A DNA stretch of 64,000 nt from Burkholderiaceae bacterium (GTDB taxonomy: Bacteria > Pseudomonadota > Gammaproteobacteria > Burkholderiales > Burkholderiaceae_C), in NCBI GenBank assembly GCA_024235895.1, contig JACKLM010000002.1, positions 558,001-622,000 on the forward strand, written 5' to 3'. Every line of letters begins with the position of its first letter. Position 1 is the first letter of the stretch. Of this stretch, positions 8,417 through 15,944 are shown piece by piece. Position numbers and translations under genes: made by a program. The notes under the pieces were generated by a model that was not told where the DNA came from, searched no databases, and saw only the letters and a program-made list of their open reading frames with translations.

Positions 8417-10321
8417 TCAACCCACCATCCCCTGCGCCCGCAGGTAGCCGATCACGCGCTCGGCGGCATCCTCGGCGCTCAGCGCGACGGTGTCGATGCG
8501 CATCTCGGGCTGCTCGGGCGGCTCGTAGGGCGAGTCGATGCCGGTGAAATTCTTCAGCTCGCCGCGCCGCGCCTTGCGGTACAGGCCCTTGACGTCGCGC
8601 CCCTCGGCCACGTCCAGCGGGGTGTCGACGTGGACCTCGACGAACTCGCCGTCGGGCAGCAGCCGGCGCGCGGTGTCGCGCTCGGCGCGGAACGGCGAGA
8701 TGAACGCCGTCATCACGATCAGCCCGGCGTCGGCCATCAGCTTGGCGACCTCGGCGATGCGGCGGATATTCTCGACCCGGTCGGCCTCGGTGAAGCCCAG
8801 GTCCTTGTTCAGCCCGTGGCGCACGTTGTCGCCGTCGAGCAGGTAGGTGTGACGTCCGGCGGCGTGCAGCTTCTTCTCGACCAGGTTGGCGATCGTCGAC
8901 TTGCCCGACCCCGACAGGCCGGTGAACCACAGCACCGCCGGCCGCTGGCCCTTGAGCCGCGCGCGTGCCGCCTTGTCGACGTCGACATGCTGCAGGTGGA
9001 TGTTGCTCGCGCGGCGCAGCGCGAAGTGCAGCATGCCCGCACCCACCGTGTGGTTGCCGATGCGGTCGACGAGGACGAATCCGCCGAGCTCGCGGCTGGT
9101 CTCGTAGGGCTCGAAGACGACCTGGCGGTCGAGCGCGATATTGGCCACGCCGATGCCGTTGAGTTCGAGCTGCTTGGCCGCCAGGTGCTCCATGGTGTCG
9201 ACGTCGAGCGCGTACTTCAGGTCGGTCACGCTGGCGCCGACGCTGCGGCTGCCGATCTGCAGCTGGTACTGGCGCCCCGGCATCAGCGGCTCGTCGGCCA
9301 TCCAGACGAGGGTGCACTCGAACTGGTCCGCCGCCTCCGGTGGATCGTCGGCGGCGGCGACGACGTCGCCGCGCGACGCGTCGACCTCGTCGGCCAGTGT
9401 CAGCGTGACCGCCTGCCCGGCGACCGCGCGCGCCAGCTCGCCGTCGGGGCCGATCACGCTGGCCACCGTCGTCGCCCGCCCCGACGGCAGCACGCGGACG
9501 CGGTCGCCTGGCGCGACGCTGCCGCGCGCGATCGTGCCGGCAAAGCCGCGGAAATCCTGGTGCGGGCGGTTGACCCACTGCACCGGCATGCGCAGCGGGC
9601 CGGCCTGCGCGCGCGCATCGTCGACCTCGACCGTTTCCAGCCAGGCCATCAGCGTCGGGCCGCGGTACCACGGCGTGTGCTCGCTGTGCGCCAGCATGTT
9701 GTCGCCGCCCAGCGCCGACAGCGGGATCGCCGTCACCTGCTCGAGCCCGATCTGGCGTGCGAACCCGGCGTAGGCCTCGACGATGCGATCGAACACCGCC
9801 TGCGACCAGTCGACCAGGTCCATCTTGTTGACCGCCAGCACGACGCGGCGGATGCCGACCAGCCGCACGAGGTGGCTGTGCCGGCGCGTCTGCGTCATCA
9901 GCCCCTTGCGCGCGTCGACCAGGATCACCGCGGCGTCGGCGGTCGACGCGCCGGTGACCATGTTGCGCGTGTACTGCTCGTGCCCCGGCGTGTCGGCGAC
10001 GATGAACTTGCGCCGCTCGGTGTGGAAGAAGCGGTAGGCGACGTCGATCGTGATGCCCTGCTCGCGCTCGGCCGCCAGGCCGTCGACGAGCAGCGCGAAG
10101 TCGATCTCGCCGCCGCGCGTGCCCCACTTGCGGCTGTCGGCCTGCACCGCGGCGAGCTGGTCGTCGGCGAGCATCCTGCTGTCGTGCAGCAGGCGGCCGA
10201 TCAGCGTGCTCTTGCCGTCGTCGACGCTGCCGCAGGTGATGAAGCGCAGCAGGCTCTTGTCGTCGTGCTGCTGCAGCCAGCGCTCGATGTCGGCGCCTTC
10301 GGTGTCGGTGGCTCGGTCCAT
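8417..10321 (-). CDS. cysNC: bifunctional sulfate adenylyltransferase GTPase subunit / APS kinase
   Basis: This 634-residue fusion carries out two steps of sulfate activation. The CysN part is the GTPase that drives CysD to make APS from ATP and sulfate: G1 loop GSVDDGKST at 31-39, DTPGHEQY at 110-117 and NKMD at 165-168. The CysC part phosphorylates APS to PAPS: P-loop GLSGSGKST at 468-476, DGDNVRHGL and the FISPFR loop. The start ATG lies one base after the cysD stop. PAPS is the donor for sulfotransferases, and three sulfotransferase genes follow in the polysaccharide operon at 25.9, 38.9 and 41.8 kb, so this pair probably feeds polysaccharide sulfation as well as or instead of cysteine synthesis. 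Confidence 0.95.
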   Translation of the reverse strand: MDRATDTEGADIERWLQQHDDKSLLRFITCGSVDDGKSTLIGRLLHDSRMLADDQLAAVQADSRKWGTRGGEIDFALLVDGLAAEREQGITIDVAYRFFHTERRKFIVADTPGHEQYTRNMVTGASTADAAVILVDARKGLMTQTRRHSHLVRLVGIRRVVLAVNKMDLVDWSQAVFDRIVEAYAGFARQIGLEQVTAIPLSALGGDNMLAHSEHTPWYRGPTLMAWLETVEVDDARAQAGPLRMPVQWVNRPHQDFRGFAGTIARGSVAPGDRVRVLPSGRATTVASVIGPDGELARAVAGQAVTLTLADEVDASRGDVVAAADDPPEAADQFECTLVWMADEPLMPGRQYQLQIGSRSVGASVTDLKYALDVDTMEHLAAKQLELNGIGVANIALDRQVVFEPYETSRELGGFVLVDRIGNHTVGAGMLHFALRRASNIHLQHVDVDKAARARLKGQRPAVLWFTGLSGSGKSTIANLVEKKLHAAGRHTYLLDGDNVRHGLNKDLGFTEADRVENIRRIAEVAKLMADAGLIVMTAFISPFRAERDTARRLLPDGEFVEVHVDTPLDVAEGRDVKGLYRKARRGELKNFTGIDSPYEPPEQPEMRIDTVALSAEDAAERVIGYLRAQGMVG

Positions 10322-10322
10322 C

Positions 10323-11222
10323 TCAGAAGTACCCTTCCTGCTTCTTGCGCTCCATCGACGCCGCCTGGTCGTGGTCGATCAGGCGCCCCTGGCGCTCGCT
10401 GGTGCGCGCGGCGAGCATCTCGGCGATCACCGCGCCCAGCGTGTCGGCGTCGCTCTCGATCGCGCCCGACAGCGGATAGCAGCCCAGCGTGCGAAAGCGC
10501 ACCCGGCGCATCACCGGCAGTTCGCCCGGGCGCAGCGGCATGCGGTCGTCGTCGACCATGATCAGCGTGCCGTCACGCTCGACCACCGGCCGCTCGCGCG
10601 CCAGGTACAGCGGCACCACCGGGATGTGCTCGCGGTGGATGTACTGCCAGACGTCGAGCTCGGTCCAGTTGCTCAGCGGAAAGACGCGGATCGACTCCCC
10701 TTTCAGCTTGCGCGTGTTGTACAGGTGCCAGAGCTCGGGGCGCTGCTGTTTCGGGTCCCAGTGGTGACGCGCGTCACGGAAGCTGAAGATGCGTTCCTTG
10801 GCGCGGCTCTTCTCCTCGTCGCGACGCGCGCCGCCGAACGCGGCGTCGAAGCCGTGGTGGTCCAGCGCCTGCTTCAGCCCCTGCGTCTTCCACAGGTCGG
10901 TGTGGATCTGCGAGCCGTGGTCGAACGGGTTGATGCCCAGCCGCTCGGCCTCGGGGTTGCGCCAGACGATCAGCTCCATGCCCATCTCGCGCGCCATGCG
11001 GTCGCGCAGCTCGTACATCTCGCGGAACTTCCAGGTCGTGTCGACGTGCAGCAGCGGGAACGGCGGCGGCGCCGGCCAGAAGGCCTTCTTCGCCAGGTGC
11101 AGCATGCAGGCGCTGTCCTTGCCGACCGAGTACAGCATCACCGGCCGCTCGCAGGTGGCGACGACCTCGCGCAGGATGTGGATGCTCTCGGCCTCGAGGC
11201 GTTGCAGGTGGGTCAGCTTCAT
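10323..11222 (-). CDS. cysD: sulfate adenylyltransferase small subunit
   Basis: CysD, with the GTPase CysN, forms APS from sulfate and ATP. From the ATG at 11222 it has 299 residues (E. coli CysD has about 300), beginning MKLTHLQRLEAES. It shows the PP-loop YSVGKDSACMLHLA, the motif GGARRDEEKSRAKER, and ends SMERKKQEGYF as in canonical CysD. The frame has no stop upstream and continues for 288 more codons into a transposase-like region (next entry). No good ribosome-binding site precedes 11222, so a fused product or an earlier start (for instance the ATG of MNVAQS, 32 codons upstream) is possible. Confidence 0.93.
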   Translation of the reverse strand: MKLTHLQRLEAESIHILREVVATCERPVMLYSVGKDSACMLHLAKKAFWPAPPPFPLLHVDTTWKFREMYELRDRMAREMGMELIVWRNPEAERLGINPFDHGSQIHTDLWKTQGLKQALDHHGFDAAFGGARRDEEKSRAKERIFSFRDARHHWDPKQQRPELWHLYNTRKLKGESIRVFPLSNWTELDVWQYIHREHIPVVPLYLARERPVVERDGTLIMVDDDRMPLRPGELPVMRRVRFRTLGCYPLSGAIESDADTLGAVIAEMLAARTSERQGRLIDHDQAASMERKKQEGYF

Positions 11223-12086
11223 CGCGGGGCTCGGGGTGGGGGATGGGGGGGTGGTCGGCGGCAGGGGCGCGCGGGTCGCGGCATGTGCCGAGACGCTCTG
11301 CGCGACATTCATCGCGACGCCGCCGCGGCGAGGCAGCCCGACCGGGCAGGGCTCGACCTGCAGCCCTGGCTGCGCGGCGATCCACGACGCGAGCGGCTGC
11401 GCGGCCGGCGACACGCCATGCAGCAGCACGACCAGCGGACCCGGCCACTGCTGACGCACGCGCTGCAGGAAGTCGACGTGCGCCCGCGCGTCGTGGACCG
11501 TGCGCACCGGCAGCCAGGCCGGCGCACCGCGCAGCGTCTGCGCCACCAGCAGCCGGCCGGGTTCGCCGGGCAGGCCGAGGTCGGCCGCCCACAGCAGCGT
11601 CGCGCGCTCGGCGTGGGCGCGCTGCGCGATCGCCGGCAGCACCTCGGCCGCCCAGGCCGCGCCGTCGGCCGAGTGCGCGGCGGACTCGCGCAGCGTCGGC
11701 AGCGTGAAGCCCCAGCGCGCCAGCGTGCGTTGCAGCGTGCGCTCGGCGGGATCCAGCCCGAACTCGCGCTGCACCCAGGCGCGCGCGGCGGGAACCGACC
11801 ACAGCGGCGCCACGTCCGGCGATTCGGAGGTGAGCGCACGCTTCAGTGAAGCCTCTTGTTGCGCGCTCAGCGCGCGGCCTTCGCCGGGCGCATGCCCGCG
11901 GCGCCGCGCCGCCACCGCGGCCCAGCCGCCGGCGAGGAAGGCCTTGTGTGCCGCGACGATCGTCGGCACGCTGAGCCCGGTCTCGGCACGGATCGCGGCG
12001 AGCGAGTGGCCAGTCAGGCGCAACTCGACGGCGCGCCGGCGGCGTTGGTCGCTCGCTTCAGCACAAGACGTGGATGGTCCCGACAT
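11223..12086 (-). CDS. HTH / degenerate IS630-transposase-like region, in frame with cysD
   Basis: From an ATG at 12086 the frame reads without a stop into cysD. The first 60 codons form a helix-turn-helix of the IS630 transposase type (AVELRLTGHS, ETGLSVPTIVAAHKAF). A second HTH-like segment follows (AERTLQRTLARWGF), then a stretch resembling the RNase-H-like DDE core. The usual LDN-x-x-H motif is replaced by VVLLHGVSPAAQ and the third acidic residue is absent, so it should not transpose. The last 30 codons are a Pro/Thr/Ser linker. Either it is a domesticated transposase acting as a regulator fused to CysD, or cysD simply starts at 11222 beside a decayed element. Codon use is like the neighbours. 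Confidence 0.6.
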
Positions 12087-12119
12087 TGCCGACAGTAAAT
12101 ATTTATAGATCAAGCACAC

Positions 12120-12546
12120 ATCGCAAATATGGATGGCCGCGAATTATGCATGCTACGAAACCATCGCCGCGATCCCTTCGCCGGCGCCGAAGGAGTTGCG
12201 TGGCAGGCGTCACGCTCGGAGTGCGGGAAGCGGGGTCCGAAGTGGGGTCCGAAGTGGGGTCGGTCCGAGGTGGGGTCAGGTACCTTGTTTCGCGTTGTGG
12301 AATGCGAAATGCGGTGCAGGCGCCTCTTTCCGCATGACGAAACGCGTGACCTGACCCCGTGTTTCGGATTGCAAAAAGTGCCCAATCCTGCTGATCGACC
12401 GCCGTCGACGAGGCCCGTCATCGCGCGTAGCGCCGGATCGCGAGGGCAGACGCATGGCCCGCGGAGTGGCCGGCCGCGAACGGTTCGCAGCCCGCGGGAC
12501 CGCGGTTATCATATGGGCCGCCCTATTGATGGACCCAGCTACCCAT
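12120..12546. other. intergenic stretch holding repeats and the vapBC control region
   Basis: This 427-base gap separates the cysD transcription unit from vapBC. At its left edge is AT-rich, promoter-like sequence running into the transposase-like frame (12097-12126). Next comes a run of GGGGTCCGAAGT-like units at 12232-12271, a composite copy of the dispersed palindromic repeat at 12272-12358, and an inverted repeat over the vapB start. I see no gene in it. Confidence 0.5.
12232..12358. repeat. GGGGTC-unit array plus composite copy of the 47-bp palindromic repeat
   Basis: Two adjacent GGGGTCCGAAGT units and one longer variant lead into an 87-base copy of the dispersed repeat (12272-12358). 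It starts GGGGTCAGGTACC and ends CGCGTGACCTGACCCC. The middle is longer than in the standard 47-base copies and looks like two partial copies joined. Confidence 0.7.
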
Positions 12547-12549
12547 ATG
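12510..12549 (+). promoter_or_regulatory. inverted repeat over the vapB start, possible autoregulatory operator
   Basis: CATATGGG at 12510-12517 and CCCATATG at 12542-12549 are exact reverse complements; the second arm includes the ATG of vapB. VapB-type antitoxins usually repress their own promoter through such repeats. The promoter itself is not clear. Confidence 0.45.
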
Positions 12550-12792
12550 AAGACAACCATTGAAATTGCCGACGGCCTGCTCGAACAAGCGCGCCAGATG
12601 GCCGCCCGGGACGGGACGACCGTTCGCGCGCTGGTCGAGATGGGGCTGCGACGAGTCGTCGACGAGCGCCAGCGCCTGCCCGCCTTCAAGCTGCGTGACG
12701 CCAGCTTTGGCGGCGAGGGGCTGCAGCCCGAGGCCCAGCGCGGCGGCTGGCCCGTCTGGCGCGAACTGGCCTACGAAGGCCGTGGAACATGA
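12547..12792 (+). CDS. vapB: VapB-type antitoxin
   Basis: The 81-residue product begins MKTTIEIADGLLEQARQ, a ribbon-helix-helix DNA-binding start typical of VapB/DUF2191-type antitoxins. It ends with a basic and aromatic tail (WPVWRELAYEGRGT) of the kind that wraps the PIN toxin. It would neutralise VapC and repress the operon. The ATG at 12547 is chosen over an upstream one at 12454 because homology starts here and the inverted repeat lies just before it. The stop overlaps the vapC start (ATGA). Confidence 0.85.
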   Translation: MKTTIEIADGLLEQARQMAARDGTTVRALVEMGLRRVVDERQRLPAFKLRDASFGGEGLQPEAQRGGWPVWRELAYEGRGT

Positions 12793-13226
12793 TCGCGCTC
12801 GACACCAACCTGCTGGTCCACGCCCACCGGCGCGACACGCCGTTCCACGCGGCGGCGGCCGCCTGCGTCGCCCGCCTGGCCGAAGGCAGCGCGCCTTGGG
12901 CCATCCCCTGGCCGTGCCTGCACGAGTTCCTGGCCATCGTGACGCATCCGCGCATCTTCCGGCCAGCGACGCCGATCGACGCCGCGCTCGACCAGGTCGA
13001 CGCCTGGCTCGAGTCGCCGACCCTGACGCTGCTGACGGAGACCAGCGAGCACTGGGCCCGCCTTCGGCCCTTGCTGCGCGACGGCCATGTCGCCGGCCCG
13101 GTCGTCCACGACGCGCGCGTGGCAGCGCTATGCCTGCAGCACGGTGTCCGCGAGCTATGGACCGCGGACCGCGACTTCGGCCGCTTCCCGGCGCTGCGTT
13201 GCGTCAACCCGTTGGTCGGTGGGTAG
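12789..13226 (+). CDS. vapC: VapC-type PIN-domain toxin
   Basis: VapC toxins are Mg-dependent RNases that cleave tRNA or other RNAs when freed from VapB. The 145-residue protein has the PIN acidic set: Asp5 (ALDTNLLVHA), Glu46 (CLHEFLAI), Asp108 (VVHDARVAAL) and Asp127 (TADRDFGRF). It overlaps vapB by four bases and should be co-transcribed with it. A half copy and then a perfect copy of the dispersed palindrome begin 12 bases after its stop. Confidence 0.9.
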   Translation: MIALDTNLLVHAHRRDTPFHAAAAACVARLAEGSAPWAIPWPCLHEFLAIVTHPRIFRPATPIDAALDQVDAWLESPTLTLLTETSEHWARLRPLLRDGHVAGPVVHDARVAALCLQHGVRELWTADRDFGRFPALRCVNPLVGG

Positions 13227-13237
13227 CGCATCAAGGC

Positions 13238-13260
13238 GGGGTCAGGTACGGCGTTCAGCG
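13238..13260. repeat. half copy of the palindromic repeat
   Basis: GGGGTCAGGTACGGCGTTC is the left arm of the dispersed repeat with a few changes; the right arm is missing. It lies directly before a complete copy. Confidence 0.6.
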
Positions 13261-13264
13261 AGGT

Positions 13265-13311
13265 GGGGTCAGGTCCCGCGTTCCATGATGCGGAACGCGG
13301 GACCTGACCCC
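13265..13311. repeat. 47-bp palindromic repeat, perfect copy
   Basis: Arms 13265-13284 and 13292-13311 are exact 20-base reverse complements (left arm begins GGGGTCAGGTCCCGCG) around the loop ATGATGC. It lies between vapC and the MNT gene and could form a strong RNA hairpin on either strand. Confidence 0.9.
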
Positions 13312-13334
13312 ACTTTTCCGGACGCCGGCACGCC

Positions 13335-13826
13335 ATGTACCTCAGCACATTCGATCGCATCGTCGATGCTCTCCCGCAGGCCTGCCAGCAGGTCTACGGC
13401 CCGCGTCTGCGCGCGCTGGCGGTTTTCGGGTCGGTCGCCCGCGGCGTTCCGCGCCCCGACTCCGACATCGACCTGCTGCTCGTCGCCGAAGACCTGCCGG
13501 CCGGCCGCCTCGGCCGCATGGCCGAGTTCGACCACGTCGACGAGGCCCTCGCCTCGTTGTTCCAGCAAGCCCGCTCGCAGGGCGTGCACACGACACTGTC
13601 GCCGGTGCTGAAGACCCCTGCCGAACTCGCTGCCGGCAGCCTCCTGTACCTGGACATGGTCGACCAGGCCCGCATCCTGTTCGACGACCGCGGCCTGCTG
13701 CGTCGCACCCTGGACGACCTCGGTCAGCGCCTGGCGGCCATGGGCGCGCGCCGCGTGCGCAAGGGTGGCGGGTATTACTGGGAGCTCGCCCCAGCCTTTC
13801 GCTGGGGCGACCGGATCGAGCTATGA
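13335..13826 (+). CDS. MNT-type nucleotidyltransferase (antitoxin of MNT-HEPN pair)
   Basis: This 163-residue minimal nucleotidyltransferase has the polymerase-beta-like motif FGSVARG (31-37) followed by SDIDLLLV (43-50, with Asp43 and Asp45 as metal ligands). In MNT-HEPN systems the MNT protein is the antitoxin and can modify the HEPN toxin with AMP. It overlaps the next gene by four bases (ATGA). The C-terminal half has a short Gly/Tyr segment (RVRKGGGYYWEL) seen in longer members of the family. A perfect palindromic repeat ends 23 bases upstream. Confidence 0.85.
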   Translation: MYLSTFDRIVDALPQACQQVYGPRLRALAVFGSVARGVPRPDSDIDLLLVAEDLPAGRLGRMAEFDHVDEALASLFQQARSQGVHTTLSPVLKTPAELAAGSLLYLDMVDQARILFDDRGLLRRTLDDLGQRLAAMGARRVRKGGGYYWELAPAFRWGDRIEL

Positions 13827-14245
13827 CCGCGGACGAGCTCGCCAACAGCGACTTCATACGGTCGGGCAAGAGGCTGCTCGCGCTCGAACTGCTGATGCAG
13901 CAGGGGGCCTTCCCCGACGTCGTCCGCGAGGCGCAGGAGATCGTGGACCTGGTGCTCAAGGGCATGCTGCGCGCCATCGGTATCGACCCGCCGAAGTGGC
14001 ACGACGTGGGCCCCATCCTCCTCGATCACGCCGCCAAGCTCCCGCCTGCGCTTCAACCTGAGCTGGAACCGCTGGCGCAGGCCTCGCGACGCCTGCGCCG
14101 CGACCGCGAGGCCGCGTTCTATGGCGAGATCGACCTCATCCCCGAGCAGGTTTTCGTCCGCGCGGCCGCCCAGCAGGCCCTGGATGCCGCGCGTCATGCG
14201 GTGCAGTGCGTGCAGCACCTGCAGCCGGCTGGACGTACCAGATAG
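13823..14245 (+). CDS. HEPN-domain protein (putative toxin of MNT-HEPN pair)
   Basis: The 140-residue, mostly helical protein has the HEPN pattern: AQEIVDLVLKGML, the loop DPPKWHDVG (56-62), and DREAAFYGE (94-102). HEPN toxins are usually RNases using an R-x4-6-H motif. Here that place holds DREAAFY, with no histidine, so catalysis by the standard motif is doubtful; a subset of paired HEPN proteins also lacks it. The gene starts inside the MNT stop codon. Confidence 0.8.
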   Translation: MTADELANSDFIRSGKRLLALELLMQQGAFPDVVREAQEIVDLVLKGMLRAIGIDPPKWHDVGPILLDHAAKLPPALQPELEPLAQASRRLRRDREAAFYGEIDLIPEQVFVRAAAQQALDAARHAVQCVQHLQPAGRTR

Positions 14246-14270
14246 CGTGGCGACCCCGAGGTCCGACCCA

Positions 14271-14317
14271 GGGGTCAGGTACCGTGTTTCGCATCATGGA
14301 ACGCGGTACCTGACCCC
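14271..14317. repeat. 47-bp palindromic repeat, two mismatches
   Basis: Left arm GGGGTCAGGTACCGTGTTTC and right arm GGAACGCGGTACCTGACCCC pair with two mismatches around a seven-base loop. It lies between the convergent HEPN and Rnk-like genes, 25 and 5 bases from their stops. Confidence 0.85.
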
Positions 14318-14322
14318 ACCTT

Positions 14323-14730
14323 TCAAGTGGTGAAATCGCCGCTCGCCTCCGGCTGGAAGTCCACGGCGTCGATGCGTCCGGTGTGGCGGCGGCCGTCGGG
14401 AGTGACCCAGGCGACCTCGTCGCCGACGCGGCAGCCGATCAGCGCCGCGCCCAGCGGCGACAGCACCGACACGAAGCCGGCCTCGGGCTCGGCGTCGTCC
14501 GGGTAGCAGACCACCAGCGGGCGCCGGCGGCCCTCGGCGTCGACGAGCTGAAGTCGGGCGTACATCGTCACCACGTCGGGCGGTACCTGGCGCGACGGGA
14601 CGATCTCCGCGCCGTCGAGCCGATCGCTCAGCGACGCCGGCATCGGCGCCCCGCGGCGGGCGAGGGCCGCCAGCCGGACGTGGTCGAGTTCGGTCAGGGT
14701 GATATCACCCGGTGAGGTCGAGAAAGACAT
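14323..14730 (-). CDS. GreA/GreB-family protein, Rnk-like
   Basis: The 135-residue protein ends in the GreA/GreB C-terminal FKBP-like domain: VVCYPDDAEPE, SVLSPLGAALIGCRVGDEVAW, then a short tail. The length and the short N-terminal helix instead of a long coiled coil fit Rnk (regulator of nucleoside diphosphate kinase), which binds RNA polymerase near the secondary channel. I chose the ATG at 14730 because AGGA stands about 11 bases before it; an earlier ATG at 14757 adds an unconserved nonapeptide. It is convergent with the HEPN gene. Confidence 0.8.
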   Translation of the reverse strand: MSFSTSPGDITLTELDHVRLAALARRGAPMPASLSDRLDGAEIVPSRQVPPDVVTMYARLQLVDAEGRRRPLVVCYPDDAEPEAGFVSVLSPLGAALIGCRVGDEVAWVTPDGRRHTGRIDAVDFQPEASGDFTT

Positions 14731-15202
14731 GTCGTGTGTCCTGCAAGAAGGCGCCACGATCCTCGTGGCGCAGCGCGCGCATCGGCTTCAGGCCTTCAGG
14801 CCCGGCGATCGGTGGTTCTGCGCGCTGGCGGGTGTCAGCAGGAGGAGGATCGCCGGGCCGAGGAGGGTGCGGCCGGCGTTCGGCGCACGCCCGCACCGCC
14901 ACCGATGCGTTGCGCATGGCAGGCTCCAAGACGTGCGTCAGCCGAGTACGACATGGCAGGAGTCTAGCAAGGCCGGACAGAGCTGGGACCAGGACCCCGT
15001 TTTCACGATATGGAACGCGGGACCTGACCCCATTCCGCCGGACCCCATTCCGCCGCTGGCCGGTTCGCGCAGCACCTCGCGCCGCTTCTCGCAGATGCGG
15101 CGCGCCGCCGTCAACTGGCCCTTCAAGGCCGGGTCTCGCGGGCGGGCATCATGGCGGGCTGGGGCCCCGAACCGTCAGAGCCATGTCCCGAATCGCCCGC
15201 CC
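14731..15202. other. intergenic stretch with a degraded repeat, no gene recognised
   Basis: The region between the Rnk-like gene and the secreted-protein gene (both on the minus strand) shows no recognisable gene on either strand. It holds a degraded copy of the palindromic repeat and, right after it, a tandem pair of CCCCATTCCGCCG. A minus-strand segment reading LKGQLTAARRICEKRREVL near 15070-15126 looks like a scrap of a coding sequence, but I cannot place it. Confidence 0.35.
14985..15031. repeat. 47-bp palindromic repeat, left arm degraded
   Basis: The right arm is intact (GGAACGCGGGACCTGACCCC). The left arm GGGACCAGGACCCCGTTTTC has several changes. It is followed by a 15-base tandem duplication. 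Confidence 0.75.
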
Positions 15203-15829
15203 TTACTGCGGCTCCTTCTCGAACGTCAACAGCTCGCTCGGCCGCAGCCGGATCCGTGCCAGGCACTCGCCCTTGACATCGGTGAACTTGGTCAGCTCGC
15301 CCATCACACAGCGGTCGCCGCCGCCGACGCGCAACGCCGCGATCTCGCCGCACGCGATGCCGCCGAACAGCACCCGACGCAGGTTGCGGTCGCCCGGGCG
15401 CAGCGGGCCGAAGTCGACCGTCCGGGCGCTGTAGGCCACGCTGCCGTCGCGGTAGACCGTGAACTCCGGCGTCAGCATCCTGATCTCGTAGCCCAGGGTG
15501 TTGACCATCCCCATCTCGAACCGGCAGCCGGCAGGCTCGTCGGCACGGCCTTGCAGGAACAGCTCGGCCTGCGCGGGCGGCTTCGCCGGCTGCGCCGCCG
15601 CACTGTCCCCGCTCGCCTGCTCGGCCGCGGCGGGCGTATCCACGTAGCGCCAGGTGCCGTTGTCCTCGAGCAGCACGCGCCGTCCATCCGGGGTCGTCGC
15701 TTCCACGGCCGCGCGGGCCGCCCCGGCCAGCACCAGGCCCATCGCCGCCATTGCCAGCATGGCCTTGCCGGCCCATCCCGCAGGCACGGACTGCCCCGCT
15801 CCAGACCTCAAAGCTTGCATGCATCGCAT
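15203..15829 (-). CDS. small secreted protein of unknown function
   Basis: The 208-residue product has a signal peptide (hydrophobic core AMLAMAAMGLVLAGAA, cleavage near ARAA) and then a short motif DGRRVLLEDNGTWRYV found at the start of several secreted proteins of unknown function. A linker of Ala/Pro/Gln follows, and then a beta-rich C-terminal half with three cysteines (AGCRFE, IACGEI, DRCVMG). I do not recognise a specific family. ATGs at codons 4 and 24 are alternative starts. A palindromic repeat lies just upstream, between it and the lipoprotein gene. Confidence 0.7.
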   Translation of the reverse strand: MRCMQALRSGAGQSVPAGWAGKAMLAMAAMGLVLAGAARAAVEATTPDGRRVLLEDNGTWRYVDTPAAAEQASGDSAAAQPAKPPAQAELFLQGRADEPAGCRFEMGMVNTLGYEIRMLTPEFTVYRDGSVAYSARTVDFGPLRPGDRNLRRVLFGGIACGEIAALRVGGGDRCVMGELTKFTDVKGECLARIRLRPSELLTFEKEPQ

Positions 15830-15883
15830 CGCTCGCGCTCCACTTCATCGATCGAAAGGTCCATCACGGCCATTGTGCGACGC

Positions 15884-15930
15884 GGGGTCAGGTCCCGCGT
15901 TCCACATGGCGAGACACGGGACCTGACCCC
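15884..15930. repeat. 47-bp palindromic repeat
   Basis: Left arm GGGGTCAGGTCCCGCGTTCC (15884-15903) and right arm ending GGGACCTGACCCC (15930), with a few mismatches near the loop. It begins 14 bases beyond the stop of the lipoprotein gene. Confidence 0.85.
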
Positions 15931-15944
15931 ACAACTTCACGCTT

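Noticed and set aside
12232..12358. CRISPR array
   Set aside because: The GGGGTC units are adjacent, unequal and without regular spacers; they belong to the palindromic repeat family. No cas gene is present.
14705..14929. Small 74-codon gene upstream of the Rnk-like gene
   Set aside because: Pro/Arg-rich composition, no ribosome site and overlap with the well-supported Rnk-like start region.
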